From the NCBI RefSeq assembly GCF_032854445.1, contig NW_027017955.1, positions 62,001 to 126,000 on the forward strand: 64,000 nt of DNA, given 5' to 3'. Shown here in pieces: positions 1 through 7,849 of this stretch. The translations under genes and the position numbers were made by a program. A model generated the notes under the pieces. That model saw only the letters and a list, made by a program, of their open reading frames with translations, had not been told where the DNA came from and did no database searches. This stretch comes from Liolophura sinensis. Lineage: Eukaryota > Mollusca > Polyplacophora > Chitonida > Chitonidae. Each line of letters begins with the position of its first letter. The first letter of the stretch is position 1.

Positions 1-169
1 ACGTCGGCAATGTTTCAGCCATATCGTGGCGAGAACAAGGTGAAAACGCGAGACGGTTAAGGTTTTCGAAATGATGGTGAGCACATCAAATATAAAACAA
101 ACAGAACAGACATGTTTAAGATCAGAAAAGAAAAAAACCAAAACAGTTAAAACTCGAAAACCAGCATAT
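1..169 (-). mobile_element. N1a LINE, 3' UTR fragment cut by the window edge
   Basis: This is the distal 3' UTR of an I-superfamily (Nimb-like) LINE on the minus strand. It aligns base for base, with scattered substitutions, to the 3' UTRs at 18065-18321 and 5795-5986. The (ATTC)n tail lies beyond the left edge. The copy is interrupted at 170-173 by the TTAA-flanked DNA element and resumes at 2464, where removal of the element rejoins a continuous UTR resembling 7950-7990. It is an old copy, clearly more diverged than the array copies. Confidence 0.75.
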
Positions 170-173
170 TTAA

Positions 174-187
174 AGTAAAGGACCGGT
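174..187 (+). repeat. Left terminal inverted repeat
   Basis: AGTAAAGGACCGGT, a perfect inverse complement of 2446-2459. It directly follows TTAA at 170-173. The match stops at base 14. Confidence 0.9.
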
Positions 188-358
188 GAGTGGGCTTCCC
201 GAGATTAATAATACTGAACAGGGTTACCAAAACTAATCCCCATAAGCCGTTTTAAACAATTCGCCAAATTAGGGTCAGTTAAGCTTAATTAAGTTCCCCC
301 CCGGCGAGTAGCCCCGAGTTCGAGTCGCCCAGCTCAGCAGGGATATGACCTTTGACCC

Positions 359-378
359 GTGACGTAGAATCGAGAAGC
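359..378 (+). repeat. Left subterminal inverted repeat, 20 bp
   Basis: A perfect 20-bp inverse complement of 2238-2257, starting 185 bp inside the left end. It lies just upstream of the ATG at 424, so it could also sit in the promoter or 5' UTR of that gene. P elements, whose transposase binds through a THAP domain, also have internal inverted repeats; a THAP binding role here is an inference. Confidence 0.85.
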
Positions 379-423
379 CGGTCTTCAGGCAGCTACTGGG
401 CCACATGTACTAAAACAAAAGAA

Positions 424-1066
424 ATGGCTGATGCTGAATACGAGGAGTCGGGTCTTTTGTCGGAAAGTATGGAGAGCAGCAGTAGCAGTGATGGAAATGC
501 GGACTTTGATGAAGAGGTAGACACCTGCAAAGCTACTACTTTGGACATAAACCCGTATATGTTCGAACCAGAGTGGTCATCGGACGGAGACGAGACACCC
601 GAGGTGGAAGGAAATGTCACGGACATTGAGCCTGAGGGTCCTGACCGACGTGAGAACACTGAATGGTACGACAAGTTTTCTATTTAATCCTACTGTTCAT
701 ATATTGTGTCATAAAATAAGCATAGCGTTAGATCCCAACTTATTCCACCTTATCTCAAAATGTCCAAGCGTGATATTTTTATAATAGGCTTATGGCCAAC
801 CCAGGTGCTGTTTTGGTTATTTGCCCTGCGTTAGTAACTAGGTCTATATGCTTATATTCTCTATTCGTTCCAGGTGTACTTGTGGTCAGTGTCATCCGCT
901 GGATTCACAAGAGGAATGCATTTGCTGCCAAGAAATTTCCAGAGTGGTGGATAGGATCGAGTTGGCACCCGAGGGTGAAAAACCGAAGTGCATAACAGAG
1001 CACCCAGGTTTTCAGTCTGTTGTTCTGAATAGGGATGTGCTGGAAACGGCTTACTATGTATATTGA
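424..1066 (+). CDS. Two-exon gene with a P2X7 C-terminal-like zinc domain, join(424..665,874..1066)
   Basis: Unspliced, the frame from ATG 424 ends at 687. A GT donor at 666-667 and an AG acceptor at 872-873 after a pyrimidine-rich tract join the frames exactly and rebuild a Trp codon across the junction. The product is 144 residues. Residues 1-80 are acidic and Ser-rich. Residues 81-144 hold WCxCGxC (Cys82, 84, 87), Cys96, the pair Cys98-Cys99, then Cys120 and His124 in a CITEHPGF motif, and VLETAYY at the end. This order matches the zinc-coordinating domain at the C-terminus of vertebrate P2X7 receptors and of many short invertebrate proteins. The usual C-terminal half (Tyr/Arg- and Trp-rich) is absent, so the gene is truncated or a third exon is lost. 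Function is unknown; it may accompany transposition. Confidence 0.65.
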
Positions 1067-1838
1067 AAATATACTTATATCAGCATGACCGTAATCCAGT
1101 GCACACTGCAATGAAAGTGGTATGAAATACTATCCTTTCATAATTTATTAATAAATTATTTTTAAAAAAAAAATTAAGAAAATTGTCCCATTTACGAAAT
1201 AGCGATATAAATTCACATCAAATAAATTTGAATATTAAAATGTTACTGACTGTTGGTACAGAAATAATTGTGATTTTTAATATTAAATTTGAAAGCATGA
1301 GTGGTGTGGCTGAGGGTGGGAAATTCAAAAACAGGCTTAACATTGCCAGTTTAATATGTTACCAAAATTGCTGAGTTTTCTGAATTTTCAAATTCAATTT
1401 CAAAAAGTAGGCCTACTATACCGATAATTTTGTCAGTATTTCCTAACATGGATTTGATAACTGTAGCACACTTGCAATCGCCTGATGTTTAAAATTAAGC
1501 CAAACGGAGAAAAATGAGAAATGAAACGGTAATTATCTGCATAAGTCAGCCAGCAAAATGCGGTAGGCTGGCTTAGGCTATGCATATCATACTATGCAAG
1601 GACGCTGCAGAAGGGATAAGGTTACAACAACAACATTCTTAGAACCGGCACAGCTTTTTCTACAGTGTGTTCTACCACAATGTTGGCCGCAATATCACCT
1701 GTTTGATTTCATCAGGCCTACAACCAGAAATGTTTAATTTAAAATATGGTTTCTATTTAGGCTGTCAAAACAGTGTTGCACATAACAATGTCACCTACCC
1801 TGTGAGCTGACAATTTCACTGTGGCTGCACTGCGACGC
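1067..1838. other. Non-coding interior of the DNA element
   Basis: AT-rich sequence between the two convergent genes. It contains a poly(A) signal for the left gene. I looked here for the missing second half of the P2X7-type domain on the plus strand and for downstream THAP or transposase exons on the minus strand, and recognised none. The short open frames here have no recognisable composition. Confidence 0.5.
1150..1155 (+). terminator. Candidate polyadenylation signal AATAAA
   Basis: AATAAA lies 84 bp after the stop codon at 1064-1066 and is followed by a T-rich then A-rich run. It is suitably placed for the plus-strand gene, but the region is AT-rich enough for a chance match. Confidence 0.4.
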
Positions 1839-2171
1839 TTACCACCGGATACTTGCTGATCTTGTCCACTTTGTAGAGGGCTTGGCAGACATTTGGCCGT
1901 GAACACTAGGTACAGCAGTGTTCTTTAAATACAGCTGACCCACAAAGCCCATCTTAAATTCAACCAAGTTGAAGAAATCATCTTTCCGAAAGTGTGAAGA
2001 GCACAGCAGGGAAGCTGGAGACGCTGTCACCCAATCTTTTCGTTTGGTTTTCACAAATTTGTTCCACAAATCGAGCCTTTTCTTATCGTCGTGTGGGAAC
2101 ATATGGAGACAAATCCCTTTCTCCTTGTCTTTCGTGTTACTGCAGTAATCAGCACAACATCTGCGGACCAT
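1839..2171 (-). CDS. THAP zinc-finger protein exon
   Basis: From ATG 2171 the frame encodes 110 residues. Residues 1-90 form a complete THAP domain, a C2CH zinc-dependent DNA-binding fold: Cys6 (or Cys5), Cys10, Pro26, Trp36, Cys57-x2-His60, Phe61, and the closing AVPSV at 86-90 (usual form AVPTIF). The start is chosen because THAP domains begin MV at the extreme N-terminus; two upstream in-frame codons add nothing. A strong donor, GTAAGC reading 1842 to 1837 on the minus strand, lies just before the stop, so this may be a first exon ending at 1843 whose partners are lost. In THAP-containing transposases this domain binds element ends; here it may bind the subterminal repeats (inference). Confidence 0.8.
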   Translation of the reverse strand: MVRRCCADYCSNTKDKEKGICLHMFPHDDKKRLDLWNKFVKTKRKDWVTASPASLLCSSHFRKDDFFNLVEFKMGFVGQLYLKNTAVPSVHGQMSAKPSTKWTRSASIRW

Positions 2172-2237
2172 TTTCAAAATCTTTTGTGACAGTGTGAACT
2201 TGTTTGCTTAGTAAACAAAAAGGACGCCTGACTCGGT

Positions 2238-2257
2238 GCTTCTCGATTCTACGTCAC
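2238..2257 (-). repeat. Right subterminal inverted repeat, 20 bp
   Basis: Perfect inverse complement of 359-378, about 200 bp inside the right end and just upstream of the THAP start codon. Each gene therefore has one copy of the repeat in its 5' region. Confidence 0.85.
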
Positions 2258-2445
2258 TTCCGAATATTCATGAGGCGATGCCCGAAGTTTGCTTTGCTAT
2301 TTTGGGCGACAGACGGGACCGCTTAGGTGAACTTAATAAGTAAATATCTCCCCAAATTTACGCTCGAGGCCGCAATCTTTGCCGAATTTCAACACTGTGA
2401 ATGTTTATTTAGTGTATTATAAGGCATAGAGGCATGAAAAACATT

Positions 2446-2459
2446 ACCGGTCCTTTACT
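2446..2459 (-). repeat. Right terminal inverted repeat
   Basis: ACCGGTCCTTTACT, perfect partner of 174-187, followed by TTAA at 2460-2463. Confidence 0.9.
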
Positions 2460-2463
2460 TTAA

Positions 2464-4440
2464 AAAATAGTATATCTGGGAAGCTATATGTATATATAAC
2501 TTTTTTATCCATAAATAATTCAGACATGAAAATTTATATTTTATGGTATAAGCCAATGACCTTCAAATATTTTATAACAACATTGCCAGCGATGCTGTCA
2601 AATAAATCATATATAGAGTTGACTGTGTAGAATCTTTGCCGAACAAAAGCAAAAGTCCACACAGTCAACCAGGATATGTTTGATGCCGTATAGAGCATCA
2701 CATCCAACACACTCGGGAGCACTGCTCCCTTCTAAAATGAAATTGTGTGTTGGATGAGAATGCCCAATACACCTAGTTAAAACTACATGGTCTCTACGAG
2801 ACATTTGGTAAGTATAGGCATTTTAGATAATGACAGGATGAATAGCATGCCGTTTATTATGGACCTTCCATTCACCCTGCCAAAGGCGACGAATATAATT
2901 AAGAATATTGGACTTCATGTCAGTAGAAGGGAATTTAACTTTTGATATATATTGATTTAGGGCAGCCTTTGCCTCCCTGTGCACGACTGTGTTTCCATGG
3001 ATACCAACTTGACTTGGTATACAACAGAATAGGATATCTTTACCTCTTTTAATTAGTTTTCGGTGTATGGCTAAGATTTCGAGGATCAACGGATTTTTAA
3101 ATTTATTATTCTGTATTGCCAAAAGGCGGGAAAGCGAGTCGCTGCACATCACAGCCCTCTGAGCACGCCCCGAAGAAACATATGATCAGGCCAGGAGTAT
3201 AGCCTTGGCCTCTGCAGAAAAGATTGAAGACGAGGATGGAAGACGAAGAGAAGCTACTTGCTGCTCTAAAACAGCTACAGCTGCAACCCTATCCCCATCC
3301 TTTCACCCATCAGTATATATAAATTTATAATCCGAATATTTGGCCTTAATTTCAGCAAAACCTTGCTGAATTATAAGAGGATTTGTATTTGATGTCTTAT
3401 ATTTAAGTCGATCAAATATCAGTTTAGGTTGTGGAAAATGCCATGGTGGGGACATCGGAAAAGAAACTGGAGCTATGTCCCCAAGTTTAATGTTGGCTTC
3501 CACAATATGGTCCTTAACACGAACACCGAACGAAGGGATCTTGTTAGGACATTTAGTATATTTGTCTACATCTATTGGATTGAAAATACAGTCGTAGGCA
3601 GGGTTTGTTGGATGTGCTTTAAGCTTTGTAGCATATTGAAGGCTCAGTTTTACACGCCTGTGATGTAAAGAAGGCTTGTTAGCCTCTACGTATAAACTCT
3701 TTACTGGTGAGGTTCAAAAAGCGCCCCGTAAGTGGGAAGGTCTGCCAGCAACCTGCGGAAGATCGTGGGTTTCCCCCGGGCTGTGCCTGGTTTCCACCCA
3801 CCATAATGCTGGCCGCCGTCGTATAAGTGAAATATTCTTGAGTACGGCGTAAAGCACCAATCAAAAAAAAAAAAAAAAATCAAAAAGCGCCAAGGCTGAG
3901 CGTCAAACCTTGGTGATGGACTGGATCCAACATTTTAGTATACGACTTCCTAGCGGAACCGTAAATGATGGATCCATAATCCATTTTAGACCTCACCAGA
4001 AAACGATATAAATTAAGTAAAACTGATCGGTCAGCACCCCAATCGGTGCTAGACACGACCTTAATTATATCGAGAGCCTTTGTACATTTAGCTTTAAGCA
4101 TTTTTATATGAGGTGTAATTGATATTCGATTTTTTGTCAAAAATAAAACCCCTAAAAATTTATTTTCTCCAAGAATTTTCACTGGTTTACCAAAAAAATT
4201 AAGTTCAGGGTCTAGAGGGAATTTCCGTTGATTACAAAAATGCATACCGACGGTTTTAGATGCGGAAAATCTAAAACTATTGGCAACTGCCCATTTCTCG
4301 ATCTTATTGAGACAAAGCTGCAGCTGCCGCTCGATGTTATTCATATTTTAAGCACGGTAGCATATCAGGAAATCATCTACATATAAAAAACCCTCTGTGC
4401 CAGATGTCAATGTTATAGCCAAACTAAACTACCAGGCAAA
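2464..4440 (-). pseudogene. N1a LINE ORF2 remnant (RT tail, RNase H, CCHC)
   Basis: Continuation of the LINE at 1-169. The ORF2 stop is at 2534. Reading upward come the C-terminal Cys/His cluster (2600-2800), RNase H (about 2823-3310), the linker (3303-3503) and the RT thumb (3880-4344). Frames shift repeatedly between 2800 and 3700, and an in-frame TGA follows the first RNase H catalytic Asp (TDG, near 3303). Between 2464 and 4001 the protein is only about 80% identical to the array copies where I compared it; from 4002 to about 4386 it is base-identical to 19632-20016. The YVDD catalytic box of RT is readable near 4370, followed at once by a TAA stop. This copy lacks the extra base in the A-run that frameshifts the array copies. 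A SINE interrupts it at 3726-3879. Confidence 0.8.
3726..3879 (+). mobile_element. SINE with 12-bp target duplication
   Basis: The 154-bp insertion ends in a run of 17 A and is flanked by the direct repeat TCAAAAAGCGCC (3714-3725, 3880-3891). Removing it restores the LINE RT frame. The body is closely related to the SINE at 8289-8435. The conserved core (AACCTGCGG through GAGTACGGCGTAAA) matches what I recall as a widespread mollusc SINE core domain; that family name is from memory and unverified. Confidence 0.85.
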
Positions 4441-4479
4441 AGAAAGGTGTCACCGTATTTTTTGTCATAAAAAAAGTAA

Positions 4480-5005
4480 AAGCGCGGTTCAGGGTTTGAT
4501 TCTAAGCAGGACTTAGTGTATGAATGCATAGTTTCCTCTACCAGAGCGCATCGTCACCACCGCAGCAACTGGAATTGTGAAATTGCGACCACATGCAAAA
4601 CGTCCTTTTGAGGCATGGCTCGTGATGCACGTGCGGTAATGTTGCATAAATACTCTTGCTCGAAAGAGAAGACATTCATTGACCGAAAAAACACAAACAG
4701 TATGCCAAGACTTACGCAAGCGCAATGAGACCAGGCCATCGGTATGTCCACCATGGCAGTCTCGCAACGTCACATTGCAAGAACGTTCAACTGCAGCCAA
4801 ACCACCATCAGGAGGTTGTTGATACGCTATCAGCAGACAGGCCAGACCCAAGACAGACCAAGGTCGGGAAGACCGAGGCTGAAGATCGCTACATCCGGCA
4901 GATCCACGTCCGAAACCGATTCGTCACGGCGACGTCAACAGCGGCGACGGCACTAGGCCATGTCATCAGCCCCAGAACAACACTGCGTCGTCTTCGTTCA
5001 ACTCT
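4480..5005 (+). pseudogene. Tc1/mariner transposase N-terminal remnant
   Basis: ATG at 4702 opens a frame typical of the Tc1 paired-type helix-turn-helix: RDQAIGM-type start, SQRHIARTFNCS recognition helix, TIRRLLIRYQQTG, then the GRPR AT-hook-like linker (GRPRLK, near 4870-4885). A TGA at 4726 replaces the Arg codon read in the other units. Near 4885 the frame shifts by one and continues as the second HTH (DRYIRQIHVRNRF, then ISPRTTLRRLR) to about 5000. The DDE catalytic domain and both ends are missing; the N1 5' UTR follows directly. In life this domain bound the transposon inverted repeats. Confidence 0.8.
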
Positions 5006-5794
5006 CCCGTGGGGTTTCCGGGGTGATAAAAATAGGGCGTCAGTCCTCTAGGCAAGCTTGTCGTAAAAGTCGACTAACCTAGAGCTCTCCTGTGTGAGCC
5101 CGGTGAATATAATAGGCTCACATCTTCCCGGTTGTGTAAGAGGCAACTGGGGAGCGACCTGTTTGCCTTGGGTTGCGACCCGTGATCAACGAGGACGGGA
5201 TCCTGGTGGCTGAGGGCGTGTTGGTCTTGCGAGATCCTCACGCTCAACACGTCACTTTGGCCCTTACTTGGGGAGAGACGGGAGGTCGGATGGGCCCGAT
5301 CCGATCAATCGGCTTGGTCACGCCTTTCCTCTGCGTGGCCCCAAAATTTCTCCATAACACCACTCAGTAAAGAATAATTGTTATTTTTGAAATTTCGTTT
5401 GCGGTACTACGTTTTCAGGCGGTGGCTCATGGACTAATCGAGTAGTATGTGTCAGATGTGTGACCTTATTAGCCTAATGGGGTTTGCTTATGGACGTGGA
5501 GTCCTTGGTGCGTTTCCTGGTGGGTAACCCCAGGTTCAGGCATCGCCCTTGTTGGCACTCCGTGGGTGGGGTGGGGTGGGGAACACGTGGGGTGAATTCG
5601 TATTATATATTGATTATGTCTATCCTAACCCTTCCAAACCAAATGTATCTAACAAATAAAATAACCAGGTCTTCCTCTCATCCGACTTCGTCGAATGCTG
5701 ACAAAAAGAGGAAGTTAGAGGTTTTGTCAGACTGCCTTGATAATGCGCAGGATACATGGCCGCCTTTCCTCGTTCTCTCAACAAGGAGTGAACA
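5006..5794 (+). mobile_element. N1b LINE fragment: 5' UTR and start of ORF1
   Basis: Begins with the GC-rich N1 5' terminus (CCCGTGGGGTTTCCGGGG) and follows the same order as 15725-16440. The UTR runs to 5615; ORF1 begins at ATG 5616 and is cut after about 60 codons by the inverted N1 tail at 5795. A (GGGGT)n stretch near 5570-5580 is one repeat longer than in the other units. Confidence 0.8.
5046..5121 (+). other. Predicted stem-loops in the N1 5' UTR
   Basis: Two adjacent hairpins are readable. The first has an outer stem CTCTAGG (5046-5052) with CCTAGAG (5078-5084) and an inner stem GTCG (5060-5063) with CGAC (5071-5074). The second pairs GTGAGCC (5094-5100) with GGCTCAC (5115-5121). The diverged copy at 7324-7362 keeps both stems of the first hairpin, with a C-to-T change that leaves a G-U pair. 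Role unknown: translation control, a self-cleaving RNA or a chromatin/promoter element are possible. Confidence 0.5.
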
Positions 5795-5804
5795 GAATGA
5801 ATGA
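5616..5804 (+). pseudogene. N1 ORF1 N-terminal fragment
   Basis: Encodes about 60 residues homologous to residues 1-62 of the intact ORF1 at 16329 (shared RSSS, SADKKRKLEVLS and VLST motifs). It stops by running into the GAATGAATGA tail of the inverted neighbour. The zinc knuckles are absent. Confidence 0.75.
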
Positions 5805-5986
5805 ATGATTATGGCTTAACGCCACATCGGCAATATTTCAGCCATATCGTGGCGAGAACAAGGTCAAAAAGTGAGATGGTTAAGGTTTTCGATATAATAA
5901 TATGAACACCAAAAGTAAAACAAAAAGTACAGACATGTTTAAAATCGTATGAAAGAAAAATAAGAGTTAAAACTCGAAAACCAGGG
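5795..5986 (-). mobile_element. N1 LINE 3' tail fragment, inverted
   Basis: (GAAT)n followed by about 180 bp of N1 3' UTR in minus orientation, ending abruptly in the CTCGAAAACCAGG box. The adjoining N1c fragment carries its own plus-strand 3' UTR, so the two form a 190-bp inverted repeat separated by about 0.7 kb. Confidence 0.8.
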
Positions 5987-6892
5987 GTTGTGCCCAGAGG
6001 GCAATGATATGCACTGACTCGTTGTCTTGCTTATTGGCAATACAGAACAATAAATTTAAAAATCCCTTCATCCTTCAAATTTTAGCTATACAGGAATTAA
6101 TTAGGAAGCTAATTAGAAGAGGTAAAGATATTATATTCTGCTGGATACCAAGTCATATTGGTATCCATGGAAACACAGTCGCAGACAGGGAGGCGAAAGC
6201 TGCCCTAAATAAACCCATATCTAAGATAAAAATCCCTTATACTGACATGAAGTCCAATATTCTTAAATATATTCGTGGCCTTTGGCAGGGTGAATGGAAC
6301 TTGCAGGTCCATAATAAACTGCATGTTATTCATCCGGTCATTGGCTATAATTCATATACACTTGATATGTCTCGTAGAGACCAAGTCGTTTTAACGAGAT
6401 GCCGTATTGGGCATTCTCGTCTAACGCACAATTTCATACTAGATGGGAGCAGTGCTCCCGAGTGTGTTGGATGTGATGCTCAATATGGCATCAAACATAT
6501 CTTGGTTGACTGTGTCGACTTTGCCCATGTTGGGCAAAGATTCTACACGGTCAACTCTATATATGATTTATTTGACAGCATCGCTGGCGATGTTGTCATA
6601 AATTATTTGAAGGCCATTGGCCTATATCATTAAATATAAAATTTAATTGTCACAAATATCTATAGATAAACAGTTATATACATATAGATTGATTTACACA
6701 TATACTATAACCCTGGTTTTCGAGTTTTAAGTCTTATTTTTCTTTTATACGATTTTTAACAGGTCTACTTTTTGTTTTACCTTTGATGTTTATATTATCA
6801 TATCGAAAACCTTAACCGTCTCGCGTTTTCACCTTGTTCTCGCCACGATATGGCTGAAATATTGCCAATGTGGGGTTACGCCATATTCATTC
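5987..6892 (+). pseudogene. N1c LINE fragment: RNase H, CCHC tail and 3' UTR
   Basis: Open from 5989 to the stop at 6631-6633, beginning in mid RNase H just before the TDSL catalytic Asp. It retains WIPSHIGIHGN and VADREAK (last catalytic Asp), then the C-terminal CxxC-x7-H-x4-C cluster. The first two acidic residues of RNase H are upstream of the break, so it cannot be active. A 12-bp in-frame insertion (QELI) distinguishes it from 18322-19974. A base change makes U1 stop two codons early. The 3' UTR runs 6634-6884 and ends in only two ATTC units. Confidence 0.8.
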
Positions 6893-7283
6893 TAGGTCAG
6901 TCGCCTTTCACGACAAGATTATCTGCAGAGTCTATCGGAGCTGGGGCTTAACATATTTCCACTACACACTGCAAGTAGCTTGGGCCGTGGAAGGCCTAGT
7001 CGTGGAAGCAAATGAAAACTGCGGGCCTGTATTCCAACAAATCCGACCAGGGTGTGGGGACCACCAGGTCCTGAGGAAGGATCTACTTTCCCTATCCCCC
7101 TGCGTGCGGCCCAAATAAATGCATTTATTGCGTCAGATAGAAACCTCAATCCACCAAATCCAGGTCTAACCTGACGCGTTTGACCATAGCAATGGAGATG
7201 AACCACGCGAGGTGCATACGGCACGCTCTTTCGTGACCCACCACTTCTGCTAGGTCACGTGACCACAAGTTACTGCCCCTCCC
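6893..7283. other. Unassigned spacer
   Basis: No recognisable coding region or element. It holds a 16-bp perfect palindrome (7114-7129), an imperfect hairpin with arms GCGTCAG/CTGACGC (7130-7177), better paired in the other units, and a 12-bp palindrome containing CACGTG (7253-7264). The open frames here overlap one another on both strands and have no family resemblance. Confidence 0.4.
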
Positions 7284-7849
7284 CCCGTGGGATCTCCGGG
7301 GTCATAAGAGTAGGACCCCAGTTCTCTAGGCAAGACTGTCGTACGAGGCGACTAGCTTAGAGTGTGGTTCTGGTGAATAGAATAATTTCACAGCCTCCCT
7401 GGGCTTGTCGTACAAAGTGAATAAAAGGGTCAACCTGTTTGCCGTGGGTTGCGACCCGTGATAGGGGAGGACGGGATTCTGGTGCCTGAGGGCGGGTTGG
7501 CCTTGCGAGATCCTCACGTATAACAGTCTACTTCGGTCCTTACTTCTGCAAAGACGGCCGGTCGGAGGGCCCGTTCCGAGGTCACGCCAGTCCGGATGTC
7601 CGGGCATCAACCTTCATATATCTCGATTTCGTATAAATTGACTACTTTCCGTGTTGGACGTTTTTAGTGAGATGTTGGGATGTCTGGACGGTGGTTGCGG
7701 GGTCAATCGACTTGGCCGTTTATAGTTTATTAGCCTGGCGGAGTATGAGCGAAGAATCCACCTTACCGAGGATGGCGTAGAACTCTCTGCTGCTTACCCG
7801 CAGGAGGCGTTCCATCGTATATGTAATGGCACTCCGTTGCTGGTTAAGG
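7284..7849 (+). mobile_element. Diverged N1-type LINE 5' UTR
   Basis: Follows the landmarks of 5006-5600 in the same order (CCCGTGGG start, CTCTAGGCAAG hairpin, TTGCGACCCGTGATAG, GAGGACGGGATTCTGGTG, then GGTCAATCGA and TTATTAGCCT) at much lower identity. It represents a related subfamily or an old copy. It stops at the junction with the next element, where GGTTAAGGT is repeated twice. Confidence 0.65.

Larger units (their letters stand above)
174..2459. mobile_element. 2,286-bp TTAA-flanked DNA element with THAP and P2X7-type genes
   Basis: The element is bounded by perfect 14-bp inverted repeats (AGTAAAGGACCGGT) and flanked by TTAA on both sides (170-173, 2460-2463). Excising it with one TTAA restores a continuous LINE 3' UTR, so the boundaries rest on an empty-site comparison within the window. 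A second inverted repeat of 20 bp lies about 185-200 bp inside each end. The cargo is a two-exon plus-strand gene (424-1066) and a minus-strand THAP exon (1839-2171), arranged tail to tail. TTAA duplication plus a THAP domain is known for Kolobok transposons; piggyBac also uses TTAA but is not linked to THAP. No DDE/D core is readable, so I infer a non-autonomous or internally deleted element. A 6-bp TTTAAA duplication with 13-bp ends would fit equally well. Confidence 0.85.

Noticed and set aside
393-674. Long antisense open frame opposite the first exon of the P2X7-type gene
   Set aside because: Low-complexity Ser/Leu translation that mirrors the acidic Ser-rich exon; no domain and no context.
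174-2459. piggyBac assignment from the TTAA duplication
   Set aside because: The ends do not begin with the CCY motif usual for piggyBac, and a THAP domain points elsewhere; left as Kolobok-like with caution.
5795-6892. Twin-priming (5' inversion) as the origin of the inverted N1 pair
   Set aside because: Twin priming gives non-overlapping halves; here both halves contain the 3' UTR.
7326-7610. Open frames on the minus strand of the LINE 5' UTR modules, repeated in every unit
   Set aside because: They arise from GC-rich, structured UTR sequence read backwards; the plus-strand alignment with other N1 5' UTRs explains the sequence.
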